DNA from: Polynucleobacter sp. | GTDB lineage: Bacteria > Pseudomonadota > Gammaproteobacteria > Burkholderiales > Burkholderiaceae | Assembly: GCF_030693775.1 (NCBI RefSeq) | Contig: NZ_JAUXZY010000004.1 | Coordinates: forward strand, 372,001 to 436,000 | Direction: 5' to 3' | Length of the DNA stretch: 64,000 bases | In this document: piece by piece, positions 31,635 to 42,516 of the stretch | Layout of the letters: the number at the start of each line of letters is the position of its first letter | How positions within the stretch are numbered: position 1 is the stretch's first letter | Position numbers and translations under genes: made by a program | The notes under the pieces: generated by a model | The model's input: the letters and a program-made list of their open reading frames with translations, nothing else | The model's database searches: none | What the model was told of the DNA's origin: nothing

Positions 31635-34469
31635 ATGACTAAACATAGACTCTTGTTGGTAGACGGCTCCAGTTACCTGTATCGGGCCTTTCATGGCATG
31701 CCAGACCTCCGAAATGCGGCTGGGGAGCCTACCGGGGCGGTCTATGGCATGGTCAATATGATGCGGCGGGCTAGGGCCGAGATCCAGGCGGACCACTTGG
31801 CCTGCGTTTTTGATGCAAAAGGCAAGACTTTTCGGGATGAGATATACCCCGAATACAAGGCAAATCGCAGCTCCATGCCGGAAGACTTGGTGGCGCAAAT
31901 TGAGCCGATTCATGAGCTGGTCAAGGCCCTAGGTTGGCCCGTTTTGGTCGTTTCGGGGGTGGAGGCAGACGATGTCATTGGTACGCTGGCCAGGCAAGCT
32001 ACTGAGGCAGGCTGGGACACCATCATCTCGACTGGCGACAAGGATTTGGCACAGCTGGTCAATCCCTCGGTATCGCTGATTAACACCATGACTGATGAGA
32101 GGCTCGATGTCGACGGTGTGACTCAAAAGTTTGGCGTTCCGCCTGAGCGCATTGTCGATTACCTCACCATCGTGGGTGATGCCGTGGATAACGTACCCGG
32201 AGTCCCCAAGGCTGGACCGAAGACGGCAAATAAATGGCTAGCAGAATACGGTGATTTAGATCAATTGATGGCACGTGCAGATGAGATCAAAGGTGTCGTG
32301 GGCGACAACCTTCGTGCCAGTCTGCCCTGGCTATTGCGCGCACGGGAACTGCTCACCGTCAAACTGGACTGCGATCTCAATGAACATATTCCGGGCCTCG
32401 ACGATTTGCATGCCAAGCCAGAGAATTTACCGGTATTAAAAGAGTTCTTCGAGCGCTTTGCATTTAAAACCTGGTTGCGTGATGTGGAAAAGCGGTTGAG
32501 TGAAGAAGGCGCTACAACAGTAAGTGGAGCCACAAAAAATGATGCTCCCGTATTTGATTTGGTGGGCGACTCGGCCTCATCGCCGAGCGCAGTTTCATCA
32601 AAATCAGCTCATCCACCAGCACAAACACCAACCATTCCCGCAAAAGATGCGACGGAGCAAAACGCGATTGAGCGTCGATACGAATGCGTGGTTGATCAAA
32701 CAAGACTCGATGCCTGGCTCGCCAAAATAGCTGCTGCTGATTTGGTGTGCATTGATACGGAAACTACAGGGCTTGATGCATTGGTAGCCGAGCTCGTCGG
32801 AATTTCACTCAGCGCAGAAGAGGGGGTTGCCTGTTACATTCCACTGGCGCACCGCACGGGCGAGGATCAGCTCGATCGCCAATCAGCCTTGGATCAGATG
32901 CGCCCATGGTTAGAGGATCCCAAGTGCCACAAAGTCGGGCAGAACCTCAAGTACGACGCCCATATCTTTGCGAACTACGGTATTGCCTTACGCGGGATAC
33001 AGCACGACACTTTGTTGGAGTCCTACGTACTGGAATCCCATTTGGCCCACAATATGGATAGCTTGGCGGAGCGCCACTTAGGCGTGAAGACCATCCGCTA
33101 CGAAGAAGTGTGCGGTAAGGGCGCGCATCAAATTGGCTTTGATCAAGTTGATCTGGCAACGGCAACCAACTATGCCGCAGAAGATGCCGACATCACCTTG
33201 CGCCTGCATCATTTCCTGTGGCCGCAGATCGAAAGTAGTCCTGGCTTACGCTATGTATACGAACAGATCGAAATGCCAGCCATGCGTGTACTGGGAGTGA
33301 TGGAGCGCAATGGCATTCGGATTGACTCGGCGCGTTTAGCGGCCCAAGGGCTCGAAGTGGGTAAGCGACTCTTGGCCTTAGAGGGTGAGATCCATGCGCT
33401 TGCGGGCCAGCCATTTAATATTCAGTCACCAAAACAAATCGCCGAGATTTTATTTGGGCAATTGCAATTGCCAGTGATTAAAAAAACACCATCGGGCGCG
33501 CCCTCAACCGATGAAGAGGTATTGCAAAAACTGGCTGAAGATTTTCCCTTGCCGGCGAGAATTTTGGATTACCGCGGCCTTGCAAAACTGATGTCAACCT
33601 ATATTGAGAAATTGCCACGCATGGTGAATCCTAAAACCGGGCGCGTGCATACCAATTTCTCGCAGGCCGTTGCAGTGACAGGGCGCTTGGCATCAAGCGA
33701 GCCCAATATGCAGAACATTCCGGTACGCACCGAAGAGGGTAGACGAATACGCGAAGCGTTTGTGCCAGCGGCAGGTTGCAAGTTGTTGTCTGCCGATTAT
33801 TCGCAAATTGAACTGCGCATCATGGCGCACATTGCGGAAGATGAAAGTTTGTTAACCGCATTTGCAGCAGGTAAAGATATCCATCAGGCAACTGCCGCTG
33901 AAATTTTCGGTATTCCGCTCGAGCAAGTATCGTCAGAGCAGCGCCGCTATGCCAAGGTGATTAACTTTGGTTTGATTTATGGCATGAGTGCGTATGGCCT
34001 TGCAGGTAATTTGGGTATTGAGCGCGCCGCTGCACAAAAATACATCGCTACTTACTTTGAGCGTTATCCCAGCGTAGCCCACTACATGGAAGAAACCAAG
34101 CTACAGGCGCGGGAGCAGGGTTATGTCGAAACTGTCTTTGGTAGACGACTTTGGCTGCCCGAGATTAAGGGCTCGAATGGCCCCCGCCGGCAGGGCGCCG
34201 AACGTGCCGCCATCAATGCGCCGATGCAAGGCACTGCAGCCGATTTAATTAAATTGGCGATGGTTGCGGTCCAGAATTGGCTCGAGGCTGAAAACCTGAA
34301 AACACGCATGCTGCTGCAAGTGCATGATGAACTGGTCTTTGATGTGCCTTTAGACGAGCTGGATTACGTGCAAAAGGCGCTACCGGGGCTGATGTGCTCG
34401 GTCGCAAAACTCAAGGTACCTTTGCTGGTGAGTATCGGTGTCGGTGATAATTGGGAAGAAGCGCATTAA
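31635..34469 (+). CDS. polA: DNA polymerase I
   Basis: Repair and Okazaki-fragment-processing polymerase with three domains. The 5' nuclease domain begins LLLVDGSSYLYRAFHG and includes VVSGVEADDVIGTLAR and STGDKDLAQLV. A variable Ser/Pro/Ala linker follows around residues 285-330. The 3'-5' exonuclease domain has the active residues in CIDTETTGLD and YAAEDADITLRL, so proofreading looks intact. The polymerase domain has LLSADYSQIELRIMAHIAED (A), RRYAKVINFGLIYGMSAYG (B) and QVHDELVFDV (C). Length 944 residues from the ATG at 31635; a TTG at 31620 is less likely. Confidence 0.97.
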   Translation: MTKHRLLLVDGSSYLYRAFHGMPDLRNAAGEPTGAVYGMVNMMRRARAEIQADHLACVFDAKGKTFRDEIYPEYKANRSSMPEDLVAQIEPIHELVKALGWPVLVVSGVEADDVIGTLARQATEAGWDTIISTGDKDLAQLVNPSVSLINTMTDERLDVDGVTQKFGVPPERIVDYLTIVGDAVDNVPGVPKAGPKTANKWLAEYGDLDQLMARADEIKGVVGDNLRASLPWLLRARELLTVKLDCDLNEHIPGLDDLHAKPENLPVLKEFFERFAFKTWLRDVEKRLSEEGATTVSGATKNDAPVFDLVGDSASSPSAVSSKSAHPPAQTPTIPAKDATEQNAIERRYECVVDQTRLDAWLAKIAAADLVCIDTETTGLDALVAELVGISLSAEEGVACYIPLAHRTGEDQLDRQSALDQMRPWLEDPKCHKVGQNLKYDAHIFANYGIALRGIQHDTLLESYVLESHLAHNMDSLAERHLGVKTIRYEEVCGKGAHQIGFDQVDLATATNYAAEDADITLRLHHFLWPQIESSPGLRYVYEQIEMPAMRVLGVMERNGIRIDSARLAAQGLEVGKRLLALEGEIHALAGQPFNIQSPKQIAEILFGQLQLPVIKKTPSGAPSTDEEVLQKLAEDFPLPARILDYRGLAKLMSTYIEKLPRMVNPKTGRVHTNFSQAVAVTGRLASSEPNMQNIPVRTEEGRRIREAFVPAAGCKLLSADYSQIELRIMAHIAEDESLLTAFAAGKDIHQATAAEIFGIPLEQVSSEQRRYAKVINFGLIYGMSAYGLAGNLGIERAAAQKYIATYFERYPSVAHYMEETKLQAREQGYVETVFGRRLWLPEIKGSNGPRRQGAERAAINAPMQGTAADLIKLAMVAVQNWLEAENLKTRMLLQVHDELVFDVPLDELDYVQKALPGLMCSVAKLKVPLLVSIGVGDNWEEAH

Positions 34470-34492
34470 TCAAATGAAATGAGGAGATGAAT

Positions 34493-35356
34493 ATGAGCAC
34501 GAATCGCAGAGACTTCATGAAGGCATCGGCTGTCACGGCAACTGGCCTGGGCGTCGGTTTTGTTGCGGCATCCCAACCGGTTCTTGCGCAGGCAATTAAA
34601 ACCGACTTTGCTGGCATCAAAGCGGGCGAACTATCCATTCCATCGGGCGGCATTCAGATGCCTGCCTATGTATCGCGTCCCGAAAAGGCCAAGGGGCCAT
34701 TACCGATCGTGATTGTGTGCAGCGAGATTTTTGGTGTCCATGAATACATTGCGGATGTCACCCGCCGTTTTGCGAAGTTGGGCTACCTCGCGATTGCCCC
34801 TGAATTTTTTGTGCGTGCGGGCGATCCCAATACCTATGGAACCGTAGCTGAAATTTTTAGCAATATTGTTTCGAAAACACCGGATGCGCAGGTTTTGGGC
34901 GACATTAAAGCAGCGATTGCATGGGCTGGTGCTAATGGCGGTGACGTAAAGCGCGTCGGCGTTACTGGCTTTTGCTGGGGCGGCCGCATTACGTGGCTCT
35001 CTGCCACGATGCCTGAAGTGCGCGCAGGCGTTGCCTGGTACGGTCGTTTGGTCGGTGAAAAAACAGCCGGCAATCCGCTTCACCCAGTCGATATTGCGGC
35101 AGACCTGAAGGCCCCTGTACTGGGTTTGTATGGTTCAGCCGATACCGGCATTCCACTGGAGAGTGTGGATAAGATGCGCCAAGCGTTGGCTGCGGCAGGA
35201 TCAAAAAATCTTGCAGCCAAAGCATCGCGTTTTGAGATTTACCTCGATGCACCCCATGCGTTTCATGCGGATTATCGTGAGACCTATCGTGCTGGCCCTG
35301 CAGCCGATGGTTGGGTGAAGTGCTTGGATTGGTTTAAGCGGAATGGAGTGGCATGA
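34493..35356 (+). CDS. Dienelactone hydrolase family protein with Tat signal
   Basis: Alpha/beta hydrolase of the dienelactone hydrolase family, probably exported by the Tat pathway. The N-terminus reads NRRDFMKASAVTATGLGVGF, a twin-arginine motif plus hydrophobic segment, with cleavage likely after VLA or AQA. The catalytic triad is visible as Cys in GFCWGGR, Asp in GSADTGIP and His in APHAFHADYR. The start is the ATG at 34493, because GAGGAG (34481-34486) is 6 nt upstream; it abuts the ATG at 34487. Its stop overlaps the ZIP gene by 4 nt. Substrate unknown. Confidence 0.9.
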   Translation: MSTNRRDFMKASAVTATGLGVGFVAASQPVLAQAIKTDFAGIKAGELSIPSGGIQMPAYVSRPEKAKGPLPIVIVCSEIFGVHEYIADVTRRFAKLGYLAIAPEFFVRAGDPNTYGTVAEIFSNIVSKTPDAQVLGDIKAAIAWAGANGGDVKRVGVTGFCWGGRITWLSATMPEVRAGVAWYGRLVGEKTAGNPLHPVDIAADLKAPVLGLYGSADTGIPLESVDKMRQALAAAGSKNLAAKASRFEIYLDAPHAFHADYRETYRAGPAADGWVKCLDWFKRNGVA

Positions 35357-36126
35357 CCGATCTGCAGCTCATCGTTTTAGTAACAGCAGGTGCAGGCCTC
35401 ACTAGTGTTCTGATTGCGGCTAGCTTATCGCTGGGTGTTTTAGCGAAGCTAGTCGATCGCATGGTGAGCATTTCAGTTGGGATTTTGCTCGCCACCGCAT
35501 TACTACATTCCTTGCCAGAGGCATTTGAGATGCCCGGGGTGGATGCCCATGTGCTCTTTGGGGTGCTCTTGGCAGGATTGCTGGGCTTCTTTTTACTTGA
35601 GAAAGTCGCGCTACTGCGCCATAGCCACCATCATGAAGGTGATGGCCACGACCACCACCACGGGCATGATGCAGAAGAAGCCGGTCAAAGCGGTTGGATG
35701 ATTTTGATTGGCGATGGTCTGCACAACTTCGTCGATGGTGTGTTGATTGCTGCCGCATTCATGGTTGATTTTGAAGTGGGCATGTTTACTGCAATTGCCA
35801 TTGTGGCCCACGAGATTCCGCAAGAGATTGGTGATTTCATTGTGCTCATCAATGCCGGCTTCTCACGCGCACGCGCATTGCTCTACAACGTGATCAGTGG
35901 CGCGCTCTCCGTATTAGGCGGCGTGCTTGGCTACTACTTTTTGGAAAAAGCCAATGCGGCAATGCCCTACTTACTCGTGATTGCCTCGAGTGGATTTATT
36001 TATATTGCGGTCAGTGATTTAATTCCGCAAATGCACCGCAGATCGCATTGGCGCGAGTCTTTGCGCCAAATCGCCCTGATTAGCTGTGGCGTTGGCCTAG
36101 TTGTATTGCTCTCGCGCGGACACTAA
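35353..36126 (+). CDS. ZIP-family divalent metal transporter
   Basis: Inner-membrane metal uptake protein, most likely for zinc or iron. The 257 residues form about eight helices with a long cytoplasmic His-rich loop near residues 95-110 (alternating His/Asp/Gly). Metal-site motifs HNFVDGVLIAAAF and VAHEIPQEIGDF lie in the central helices. The ATG overlaps the stop of the dienelactone hydrolase gene (ATGA), so the two are translationally coupled, although no functional link is known. Confidence 0.92.
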   Translation: MTDLQLIVLVTAGAGLTSVLIAASLSLGVLAKLVDRMVSISVGILLATALLHSLPEAFEMPGVDAHVLFGVLLAGLLGFFLLEKVALLRHSHHHEGDGHDHHHGHDAEEAGQSGWMILIGDGLHNFVDGVLIAAAFMVDFEVGMFTAIAIVAHEIPQEIGDFIVLINAGFSRARALLYNVISGALSVLGGVLGYYFLEKANAAMPYLLVIASSGFIYIAVSDLIPQMHRRSHWRESLRQIALISCGVGLVVLLSRGH

Positions 36127-36149
36127 GTCACTCCACAAGAGCAAGCGAT

Positions 36150-36992
36150 CTAGGTGGTAGCAATCGGCCGTTTTGGATCGGTGCACCACTCGCTCCAGCT
36201 GCCGACGTACAAACGGGATCCCGATAAGCCGGCTACTTCCATTGCTAAGAGATTATGGCAAGCACTCACACCAGAGCCACACTGATTGATCACCTTGTTT
36301 GCAGGGATGCTACCCAGCAAAGCTTTAAATTCAGTGCGCAAGACTTCAGGTGATTTAAATTGCCCTGCACTTAAGTTATGTTTAAAGAAGCGATTTAGTG
36401 CTCCTGGAATATGGCCACCAACCGCATCTAAGGTTTCATTTTCCCCACGAAAGCGATCTTCAGCGCGCGCATCGATCATGCAATGGCCCAGTAAATTTGG
36501 ATCTGCAATGCATTCTTCGATGGCGTCTACAGTGACTACGCCCACCCATTCCTGCGGAGTTGGAGTTACTTTTAAGGGCGCAATGACCGGTGGAATGGTA
36601 CCAATCGAGCCATTCCATGCGGAGAGGCCGCCATCCAAGACTTGGACATGGGCATGCCCGCTGGCTTTAAGCATCCACCACAAGCGGCTTGCATAGACGG
36701 AGCCGTGATTATCGTAGGCAATCACGCTTGTCTTTGCATCAATGCCAAGGCGCTGTCTTGTATCTGCCCATGCTTGCGGACTCGGAAGCGGATGACGACC
36801 GTTGCTCCCTGTTTTTTCAGCAGAGAGATCGCGATCCAGATCGACGTAGATAGCGCCCAAGATATGACCTACGTTATAGGCTTCACGACCCGCTTGCGGA
36901 TTAGTTAAATCAAAACGGCAGTCGCAGATCAGAATGTCTGCGCCCGTATTAACGAGCTCTTCTAATTGATTGGGCGTGATGAGTGGGTGCAT
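36150..36992 (-). CDS. sseA: 3-mercaptopyruvate sulfurtransferase (rhodanese family)
   Basis: Two tandem rhodanese domains; transfers sulfur from 3-mercaptopyruvate to thiols or cyanide. The active-site loop in the second domain is CGSGVSACHN, close to the CG(S/T)GVTA pattern of mercaptopyruvate sulfurtransferases and unlike CRKGVT of thiosulfate sulfurtransferases. The interdomain segment MIDARAEDRFRGE is typical. Length 280 residues; the start has GGAG at good spacing. Monocistronic, flanked by convergent and codirectional genes. Confidence 0.92.
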   Translation of the reverse strand: MHPLITPNQLEELVNTGADILICDCRFDLTNPQAGREAYNVGHILGAIYVDLDRDLSAEKTGSNGRHPLPSPQAWADTRQRLGIDAKTSVIAYDNHGSVYASRLWWMLKASGHAHVQVLDGGLSAWNGSIGTIPPVIAPLKVTPTPQEWVGVVTVDAIEECIADPNLLGHCMIDARAEDRFRGENETLDAVGGHIPGALNRFFKHNLSAGQFKSPEVLRTEFKALLGSIPANKVINQCGSGVSACHNLLAMEVAGLSGSRLYVGSWSEWCTDPKRPIATT

Positions 36993-37059
36993 AGCGCAAG
37001 CTCCTTGTGAGTCGTCGGCAAGAAAAAATAGTCTACCGTGAATGCAACTGCAAGCCTAG

Positions 37060-38157
37060 TTAAAACTGCATCTCCCGGCGATACCATTCATGAAAATGCT
37101 GCATCCCATCTTCCATTGGACTTTGGTAGGGGCCAACTTCGTTTACGCCCCGTGCCAGGAGTGCGGCGCGACCGGCATCCATGCGCTCTGCAATCTCATC
37201 ATCTTCGATGCAGGTTTCCATGTATGCGGCGCGTTCAGCCTGCACGAATTCACGTTCAAATAGGGCGATTTCTTCAGGGTAGTAAAACTCCACAATATTG
37301 CGGGTTTTATTGGGGCCCATGGGATGCAAGGTTGAAATGCACAGCACGCCTGGATACCACTCAACCATCACATTGGGATAGTAGGTCAGCCAAATAGCAC
37401 CATGCTGCGGGGGTTTATTGCCATGGTGGCGCAGCACTGCATCATGCCATTGACGGTAGACCGGGGAGCCTGGGTTGGCGAGGTTTTTGTGGATACCTAC
37501 CGTTTGTACGCTGTGCCAATCGCCAAATTCCCAATGCAAGTCTTCGCAGGATACAAATTGACCAAGCCCTGGATGAAAGGGCACCACATGGTAATCCTCG
37601 AGGTAGACCTCAATGAAGGTTTTCCAGTTGTAGTTGCACTCGTGCACCTCAACGTGATCGAGCATGTAGCCGGTAAAGTCTAAATCGTTAGCCACACCCA
37701 ATTTGCCTAAGTCTTTTGCAACATCGCGCGGACCCTCAAACAGCATGCCTTGCCAGTTTTGCAAAGGCGATTTACCTAAATGTAAACAGGGCTTATCGCC
37801 AAAATGAGGCGCTCCTAGTAATTGCCCCTCTAAGTCATAGGTCCAGCGGTGCAAAGGGCAAACGATGGTATCGACTTGGCCTGAGCCATTGAGCATGAGG
37901 GCCTGACGATGGCGGCATACATTGGAGAGGAGTTCAACACCTGCGCTATTTCGAACCAGTAGCCGCCCTTCATTTTCGGCAGAGAGGGTGCGGTAGGAGC
38001 CTTGATCTGGAACCATGAGTTGATGACCAACATAGCCCGGGCCCTGCTTGAAAAGCAGCGCCATTTCGCGCTGATATAAATCAACGTCAAAGTAGGCCGA
38101 GACCGGCAACTGCAGATTGGACGGCGCAAGTTGCTGCGCGGTAGCCAGATTAGTCAT
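37060..38157 (-). CDS. Rieske-type aromatic ring-hydroxylating oxygenase alpha subunit
   Basis: Rieske non-haem iron oxygenase catalytic subunit. The Rieske cluster ligands are CRHRQAL and CPLHRWTYDLEG (C-x-H...C-x2-H), near residues 78-100. The mononuclear iron site follows the bridging-Asp pattern in EVYLEDYHVVPFHPG. Length 365 residues from the ATG at 38157; a GTG at 38166 is the alternative. No reductase or ferredoxin subunit is adjacent, though the ferredoxin-FAD-NAD reductase at 14238 is of the right type to act as a partner. Substrate unknown. Confidence 0.88.
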   Translation of the reverse strand: MTNLATAQQLAPSNLQLPVSAYFDVDLYQREMALLFKQGPGYVGHQLMVPDQGSYRTLSAENEGRLLVRNSAGVELLSNVCRHRQALMLNGSGQVDTIVCPLHRWTYDLEGQLLGAPHFGDKPCLHLGKSPLQNWQGMLFEGPRDVAKDLGKLGVANDLDFTGYMLDHVEVHECNYNWKTFIEVYLEDYHVVPFHPGLGQFVSCEDLHWEFGDWHSVQTVGIHKNLANPGSPVYRQWHDAVLRHHGNKPPQHGAIWLTYYPNVMVEWYPGVLCISTLHPMGPNKTRNIVEFYYPEEIALFEREFVQAERAAYMETCIEDDEIAERMDAGRAALLARGVNEVGPYQSPMEDGMQHFHEWYRREMQF

Positions 38158-38362
38158 TCTCCCCACCCCCGAAAAAGTCAGCCGAAGCTAAGCGGAACAA
38201 CCAATCCAACCATCGAAAGATCGATATTGGAAAGGAAGGAAGGGATTATACCCACCGATGACTGGGGCTCGCTTTTATAGGAAGGCGCTGCTTTGGTGGA
38301 AAATCAGGCATGATTTAGCCATACGAGCCATATAACCCCTATTATTTTCCGGAAAACTGCGC

Positions 38363-38596
38363 ATGCCAGCAAAAAAATCCGATGCCGCCTCCAGTGGCAC
38401 AGAGATCCAAATTGACCCAGCCCTACGCTATGAGCAGGCTGTCAAAGAACTTGAAAAGCTCATTGCTGATATGGAGTCAGGTCAGTTTTCGCTGGAAGAA
38501 ACCCTGGCCGCTTATCAGCGGGGAGCTGCTTTGTTGCGTCATTGCCAGGGCGTCTTAGCGCAAGTCGAGCAGCAGGTTCGGGTATTCGAGGCCTAA
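38363..38596 (+). CDS. xseB: Exodeoxyribonuclease VII small subunit
   Basis: Small subunit of exonuclease VII, which binds XseA and degrades single-stranded DNA. The 77 residues carry the family pattern YEQAVKELEKLIADMESGQF followed by SLEETLAAYQRGAALLRHCQ. It is the first gene of xseB-ispA-dxs, a conserved operon in proteobacteria; ispA begins 4 bp after its stop. About 200 bp upstream, between it and the Rieske gene, hold no other gene. Confidence 0.94.
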   Translation: MPAKKSDAASSGTEIQIDPALRYEQAVKELEKLIADMESGQFSLEETLAAYQRGAALLRHCQGVLAQVEQQVRVFEA

Positions 38597-38600
38597 TCCG

Positions 38601-39485
38601 ATGACATTTGATTTTGGAGTGTGGTTACAGGCCGGCTCAGCGCGCGCCGAAGCAGCCTTGGATCGTCGTCTGGATTCTGCCCAGTTACTACCGCAACGCC
38701 TCCACGAGGCCATGCGCTATGCAGCCCAAGGTGGCGGTAAACGCATTCGTCCCCTACTCGTGTTTGCGGCGGGTGAGTTGGGGAACGCCAATCCCAAGGT
38801 GCTCGATGCTGCAGCCGCCGCGATCGAGATGATTCATGCCTATTCCTTGGTGCACGATGATCTGCCGTGCATGGATGATGATGATTTACGTCGCGGCCGT
38901 CCTACCGTACATAAGGCATTTGATGAGGCAACGGCGCTCTTGGTTGGTGATGCTCTGCAAACCAAAGCGTTTGAAGTATTGGTCGATACCGAAGGCACGG
39001 CGGAGATGCGCTTATCCCTGATTGGTGAACTCAGTAAAGCCTCAGGCTCGCTTGGTATGGCTGGTGGCCAAGCGATTGATTTGGAGAGTGTGGGTCAAAA
39101 AATTGATCTGACTGCCCTTAAGCAAATGCACGCCATGAAAACCGGTGCTTTGCTGAGCTGCGCCGTTCGCATGGGGGCGATTGCTGCCCAGCTCGATGCA
39201 ACTGCAGTGAATCAATTGACGCAATACTCGACTGCACTTGGACTCGCCTTTCAGGTGGTAGATGATGTGCTCGATGCAACTGCCGATAGCCAAACCCTGG
39301 GTAAGACTGCGGGTAAAGATGCGGCAGACGATAAGCCAACCTACGTTACGCTGATGGGCTTAGAGTATGCTCAAAATCAAGCGAAAGAATTACAAGCCCA
39401 TGCTTTAGATAGTCTTGCACTGTTTGGTCCCAAGGCGGATGCACTGCGCGCACTGGCGCGGCTGGTAGTAGAGCGCACACACTAA
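38601..39485 (+). CDS. ispA: Farnesyl diphosphate synthase (polyprenyl synthetase)
   Basis: Condenses IPP with DMAPP and GPP to give farnesyl diphosphate. The first aspartate-rich motif is in [20 protein letters not shown] and the second is in [29 protein letters not shown] is the typical N-terminal substrate-binding region. Length 294 residues. Located between xseB and dxs, so isoprenoid precursor synthesis and chain elongation are transcribed together. Confidence 0.95.
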   Translation: MTFDFGVWLQAGSARAEAALDRRLDSAQLLPQRLHEAMRYAAQGGGKRIRPLLVFAAGELGNANPKVLDAAAAAIEMIHAYSLVHDDLPCMDDDDLRRGRPTVHKAFDEATALLVGDALQTKAFEVLVDTEGTAEMRLSLIGELSKASGSLGMAGGQAIDLESVGQKIDLTALKQMHAMKTGALLSCAVRMGAIAAQLDATAVNQLTQYSTALGLAFQVVDDVLDATADSQTLGKTAGKDAADDKPTYVTLMGLEYAQNQAKELQAHALDSLALFGPKADALRALARLVVERTH

Positions 39486-39513
39486 TTATTTTTTTAACCA
39501 CGTTCTAACTACG

Positions 39514-41394
39514 ATGATGTTGAATACGATTAATGATCCTGCTGATTTGCGTAAATTGGAACGCGAGGCATTGCCGGCGCTAGCCGATGAGCTGCGTCAA
39601 TTTGTCATTGATTCGGTATCCAAAACCGGCGGACACTTATCGTCCAACTTAGGTACGGTCGAGTTATCGATTGCACTCCATTACGTATTTGATACCCCGC
39701 GTGATCGCATTGTGTGGGATGTCGGACATCAAAGTTACCCCCATAAAATCTTGACGGGTCGCCGAGAGCGCATGAGTACCTTACGGCAATTTAATGGCCT
39801 CTCTGGATTTCCGCGCCGCGCAGAAAGTGAATACGATATCTTTGGTACTGGGCATTCCTCGACGAGTATTTCTGCGGCGATGGGCATGGCCAGGGCGGCG
39901 CAAACCAAAGGGGAGAAACGGGTTGCGGTCGCCGTGATTGGTGATGGTGCCATGAGTGCTGGTATGCCGTTTGAAGCCATGAACAATGCTGGCGTCTATG
40001 ATGATTTGCCTTTGATCGTGATTCTGAACGACAACGACATGTCGATTTCGCCAGCAGTAGGAGCGCTCAATCGCTACCTTGCACGCCTACTCAGTGGCAA
40101 TATTTATTCTGCAACGAAGAAAGGCATTGATAGTGTTTTATCGATTGCGCCGCCCTTGCGTGAGTTTGCGAAGCGCTTAGAAGATCATGCAAAAGGCATG
40201 GTCTCACCATCGACGATTTTTCAAGAATTTGGTTTTAACTATTTTGGCCCGATCGATGGTCACGATTTAGATGCCTTGTTGCCCATGCTGCAAAACGTTC
40301 GACGACTAGCGTTAGAGGGCGGCGGCCCACAGTTTTTACATGTCGTCACGCGCAAAGGCCAAGGGTATATGTTGGCAGAAGCCGATCCAGTTCTGTATCA
40401 CGGCCCCGGTAAATTTAATCCCTCTGAGGGCATTCAAAAGGCAAGTAACACCAAGCAAACCTTTACGCAGGTATTTGGTGAGTGGCTCTGCGATATGGCG
40501 CATGCTGATCCCTTACTGGTCGGCATTACACCTGCGATGCGTGAGGGATCGGGCTTGGTTGAGTTTGAAAAGCGCTACCCCGATCGTTACTACGACGTTG
40601 GCATTGCAGAACAGCACGCCGTTACCTTTGCTGCGGGCATGGCCTGTGAAGGTATGAAGCCGGTGGTGGCGATTTATTCCACCTTTTTGCAACGTGCCTA
40701 CGACCAGCTGATTCACGATGTGGCGATTCAGGATTTGCCAGTCGTGTTTGCGCTCGATCGCGCTGGCCTAGTGGGCGCCGATGGCGCAACTCATGCTGGC
40801 GCGTATGACATTCCCTTCTTGCGTTGCATACCCAATATGCTGGTGATGACTCCGGCCGACGAGTCGGAGTGCCGCGATTTACTCACTACGGCTTATCGTC
40901 AGCCGCACCCGAGTGCTGTGCGTTACCCGCGGGGATCCGGGGCTGGCGTTAAGCCTTCAGCTGAATTGCGTAGTTTGCCTTTGGGTAAAGGCGAGATACG
41001 CCGCGAGTCGACTGCAGTGGCTGGCAAACGGCTAGCCATTTTCGCGTTTGGCACCTTGCTGTACCCTGCACTCGATGTGGGTGAGCTACTTAATGCAACC
41101 GTAGTGAATATGCGTTTTGTAAAACCCTTGGACGTCGATTTACTAAAAGCAGTTGCGACGAGCCACGACTACCTCGTGACGATTGAGGACGGTGCAATCA
41201 TGGGGGGCGCTGGCAGCGCTTGCTTAGAGGCGCTGATCCAATTGAATATCAATAAGCCAGTATTGCAATTGGGCCTGAAGGATGAATTCATTGAGCATGG
41301 TGATTACAACTTACTGATGTCGCGCTGCGGTCTGGATGCGGATGGCATTAAGACGTCAATTGCCACTCGCTTTCCCGCCGCTTTGCAGAGTTAG
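39514..41394 (+). CDS. dxs: 1-deoxy-D-xylulose-5-phosphate synthase
   Basis: First enzyme of the MEP pathway; thiamine-diphosphate-dependent condensation of pyruvate and glyceraldehyde-3-phosphate. The N-terminal domain has [19 protein letters not shown], then [18 protein letters not shown]. The TPP motif is [20 protein letters not shown] to LNDNDMSI. The transketolase Glu is in [17 protein letters not shown]. Length 626 residues, standard. Two adjacent ATGs (39514, 39517) are possible. The stop overlaps the convergent tsaD stop by 4 bp. Confidence 0.97.
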   Translation: MMLNTINDPADLRKLEREALPALADELRQFVIDSVSKTGGHLSSNLGTVELSIALHYVFDTPRDRIVWDVGHQSYPHKILTGRRERMSTLRQFNGLSGFPRRAESEYDIFGTGHSSTSISAAMGMARAAQTKGEKRVAVAVIGDGAMSAGMPFEAMNNAGVYDDLPLIVILNDNDMSISPAVGALNRYLARLLSGNIYSATKKGIDSVLSIAPPLREFAKRLEDHAKGMVSPSTIFQEFGFNYFGPIDGHDLDALLPMLQNVRRLALEGGGPQFLHVVTRKGQGYMLAEADPVLYHGPGKFNPSEGIQKASNTKQTFTQVFGEWLCDMAHADPLLVGITPAMREGSGLVEFEKRYPDRYYDVGIAEQHAVTFAAGMACEGMKPVVAIYSTFLQRAYDQLIHDVAIQDLPVVFALDRAGLVGADGATHAGAYDIPFLRCIPNMLVMTPADESECRDLLTTAYRQPHPSAVRYPRGSGAGVKPSAELRSLPLGKGEIRRESTAVAGKRLAIFAFGTLLYPALDVGELLNATVVNMRFVKPLDVDLLKAVATSHDYLVTIEDGAIMGGAGSACLEALIQLNINKPVLQLGLKDEFIEHGDYNLLMSRCGLDADGIKTSIATRFPAALQS

Positions 41395-42443
41395 GCGGCA
41401 GTTAAGTCCCAGCGTGGCTTAACGTCAAAAGCGGTAGTGTCGCTGTCTTGATGTCCTGCGAGTAAACGCAAAGCCCCCGCAAAGGCAATCATGACGCCGT
41501 TATCGGTGCAGAGTTGCAGCGGTGGGTAGTGCACCTGAAATTGATCGCGTAGGGCGCGTGCATTGAGCGCTGCTCGCAGTTGTTTGTTAGCGCCCACTCC
41601 ACCCGCTAAGACTAAGTCACGGAAGCCTGTTTGCTTGATGGCTTTGGCTGACTTCTGCACCAATACATCCACGAGTGACTCAACAAAGGCATGGGCGAGA
41701 TCGGCGTCAAACTGCGCTTTATCGTCTGTGCTCTCAGGGCTAAAGCGATTGACTTGATTTAGGACGGCTGTCTTGAGGCCCGAGAACGAAAAATCCAAAT
41801 CGCCTGAATGCAGCATGGGCCGGGGCAAATCAAAGCGCCCTGGTTTGCCACTCTCCGCCAATAGCGATACCGCAGCGCCGCCGGGGTAGTCCAAGCCTAA
41901 CAACTTAGCCGTTTTATCGAATGCCTCGCCGGCAGCATCATCGACGGTTTCCCCGAGGAGTTCATATTGACCCACCCCCTGCACCGCCATCAGTTGGGTA
42001 TGGCCACCCGATACCAAGAGAGCAATAAATGGAAAACGGGGGGCGGATTCACCTAAAAGGGGGGAAAGCAGGTGGCCCTCGAGGTGGTGCACCCCAATGG
42101 AGGGTTTGTTTAGAGCCAGAGCCAGAGACCGGCCAAAGGCAGTGCCGACCAAAAGGGCCCCAGCAAGCCCAGGACCTTGGGTATAGGCAACCGCATCAAT
42201 CGAATCGAGGGGCAGGCTAGCCTCGTCTAAAGCCTGCTCAAGCAGGGGTAAAACCCGGCGAATATGGTCTCTAGAGGCTAATTCAGGGACAACGCCCCCG
42301 TATTCACGGTGCATGGCAACCTGAGAGTGGAGGGCTTGGCCTAATATGCCCAGGCCAGCCGCTTGGCCAGCTTCCCAGTTTTTAGTGTCATAAACCGCGA
42401 TTCCGGTCTCGTCACAGGAAGTTTCTATGCCCAAAACGATCAT
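41391..42443 (-). CDS. tsaD: tRNA N6-threonylcarbamoyladenosine transferase TsaD
   Basis: Catalytic subunit of the t6A37 tRNA-modification complex (ASKHA fold, iron-binding). [19 protein letters not shown] is the typical start, the metal-ligand motif is in [10 protein letters not shown], and [11 protein letters not shown] and [10 protein letters not shown] follow. Length 350 residues. It is divergent from rpsU, as in E. coli and many proteobacteria. t6A is needed for ANN-decoding tRNAs, including the CAU tRNA at 48912. Confidence 0.96.
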   Translation of the reverse strand: MIVLGIETSCDETGIAVYDTKNWEAGQAAGLGILGQALHSQVAMHREYGGVVPELASRDHIRRVLPLLEQALDEASLPLDSIDAVAYTQGPGLAGALLVGTAFGRSLALALNKPSIGVHHLEGHLLSPLLGESAPRFPFIALLVSGGHTQLMAVQGVGQYELLGETVDDAAGEAFDKTAKLLGLDYPGGAAVSLLAESGKPGRFDLPRPMLHSGDLDFSFSGLKTAVLNQVNRFSPESTDDKAQFDADLAHAFVESLVDVLVQKSAKAIKQTGFRDLVLAGGVGANKQLRAALNARALRDQFQVHYPPLQLCTDNGVMIAFAGALRLLAGHQDSDTTAFDVKPRWDLTAA

Positions 42444-42516
42444 TTTTAATTAAGCCGTGCTAGAATCCGTGATTCAGTTAATTTCGATTATTCGAGCATA
42501 TACGAGTTAAACCAGC

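Noticed and set aside
34487-34492. Earlier ATG of the dienelactone hydrolase gene
   Set aside because: GAGGAG directly abuts it; the next ATG has proper spacing.
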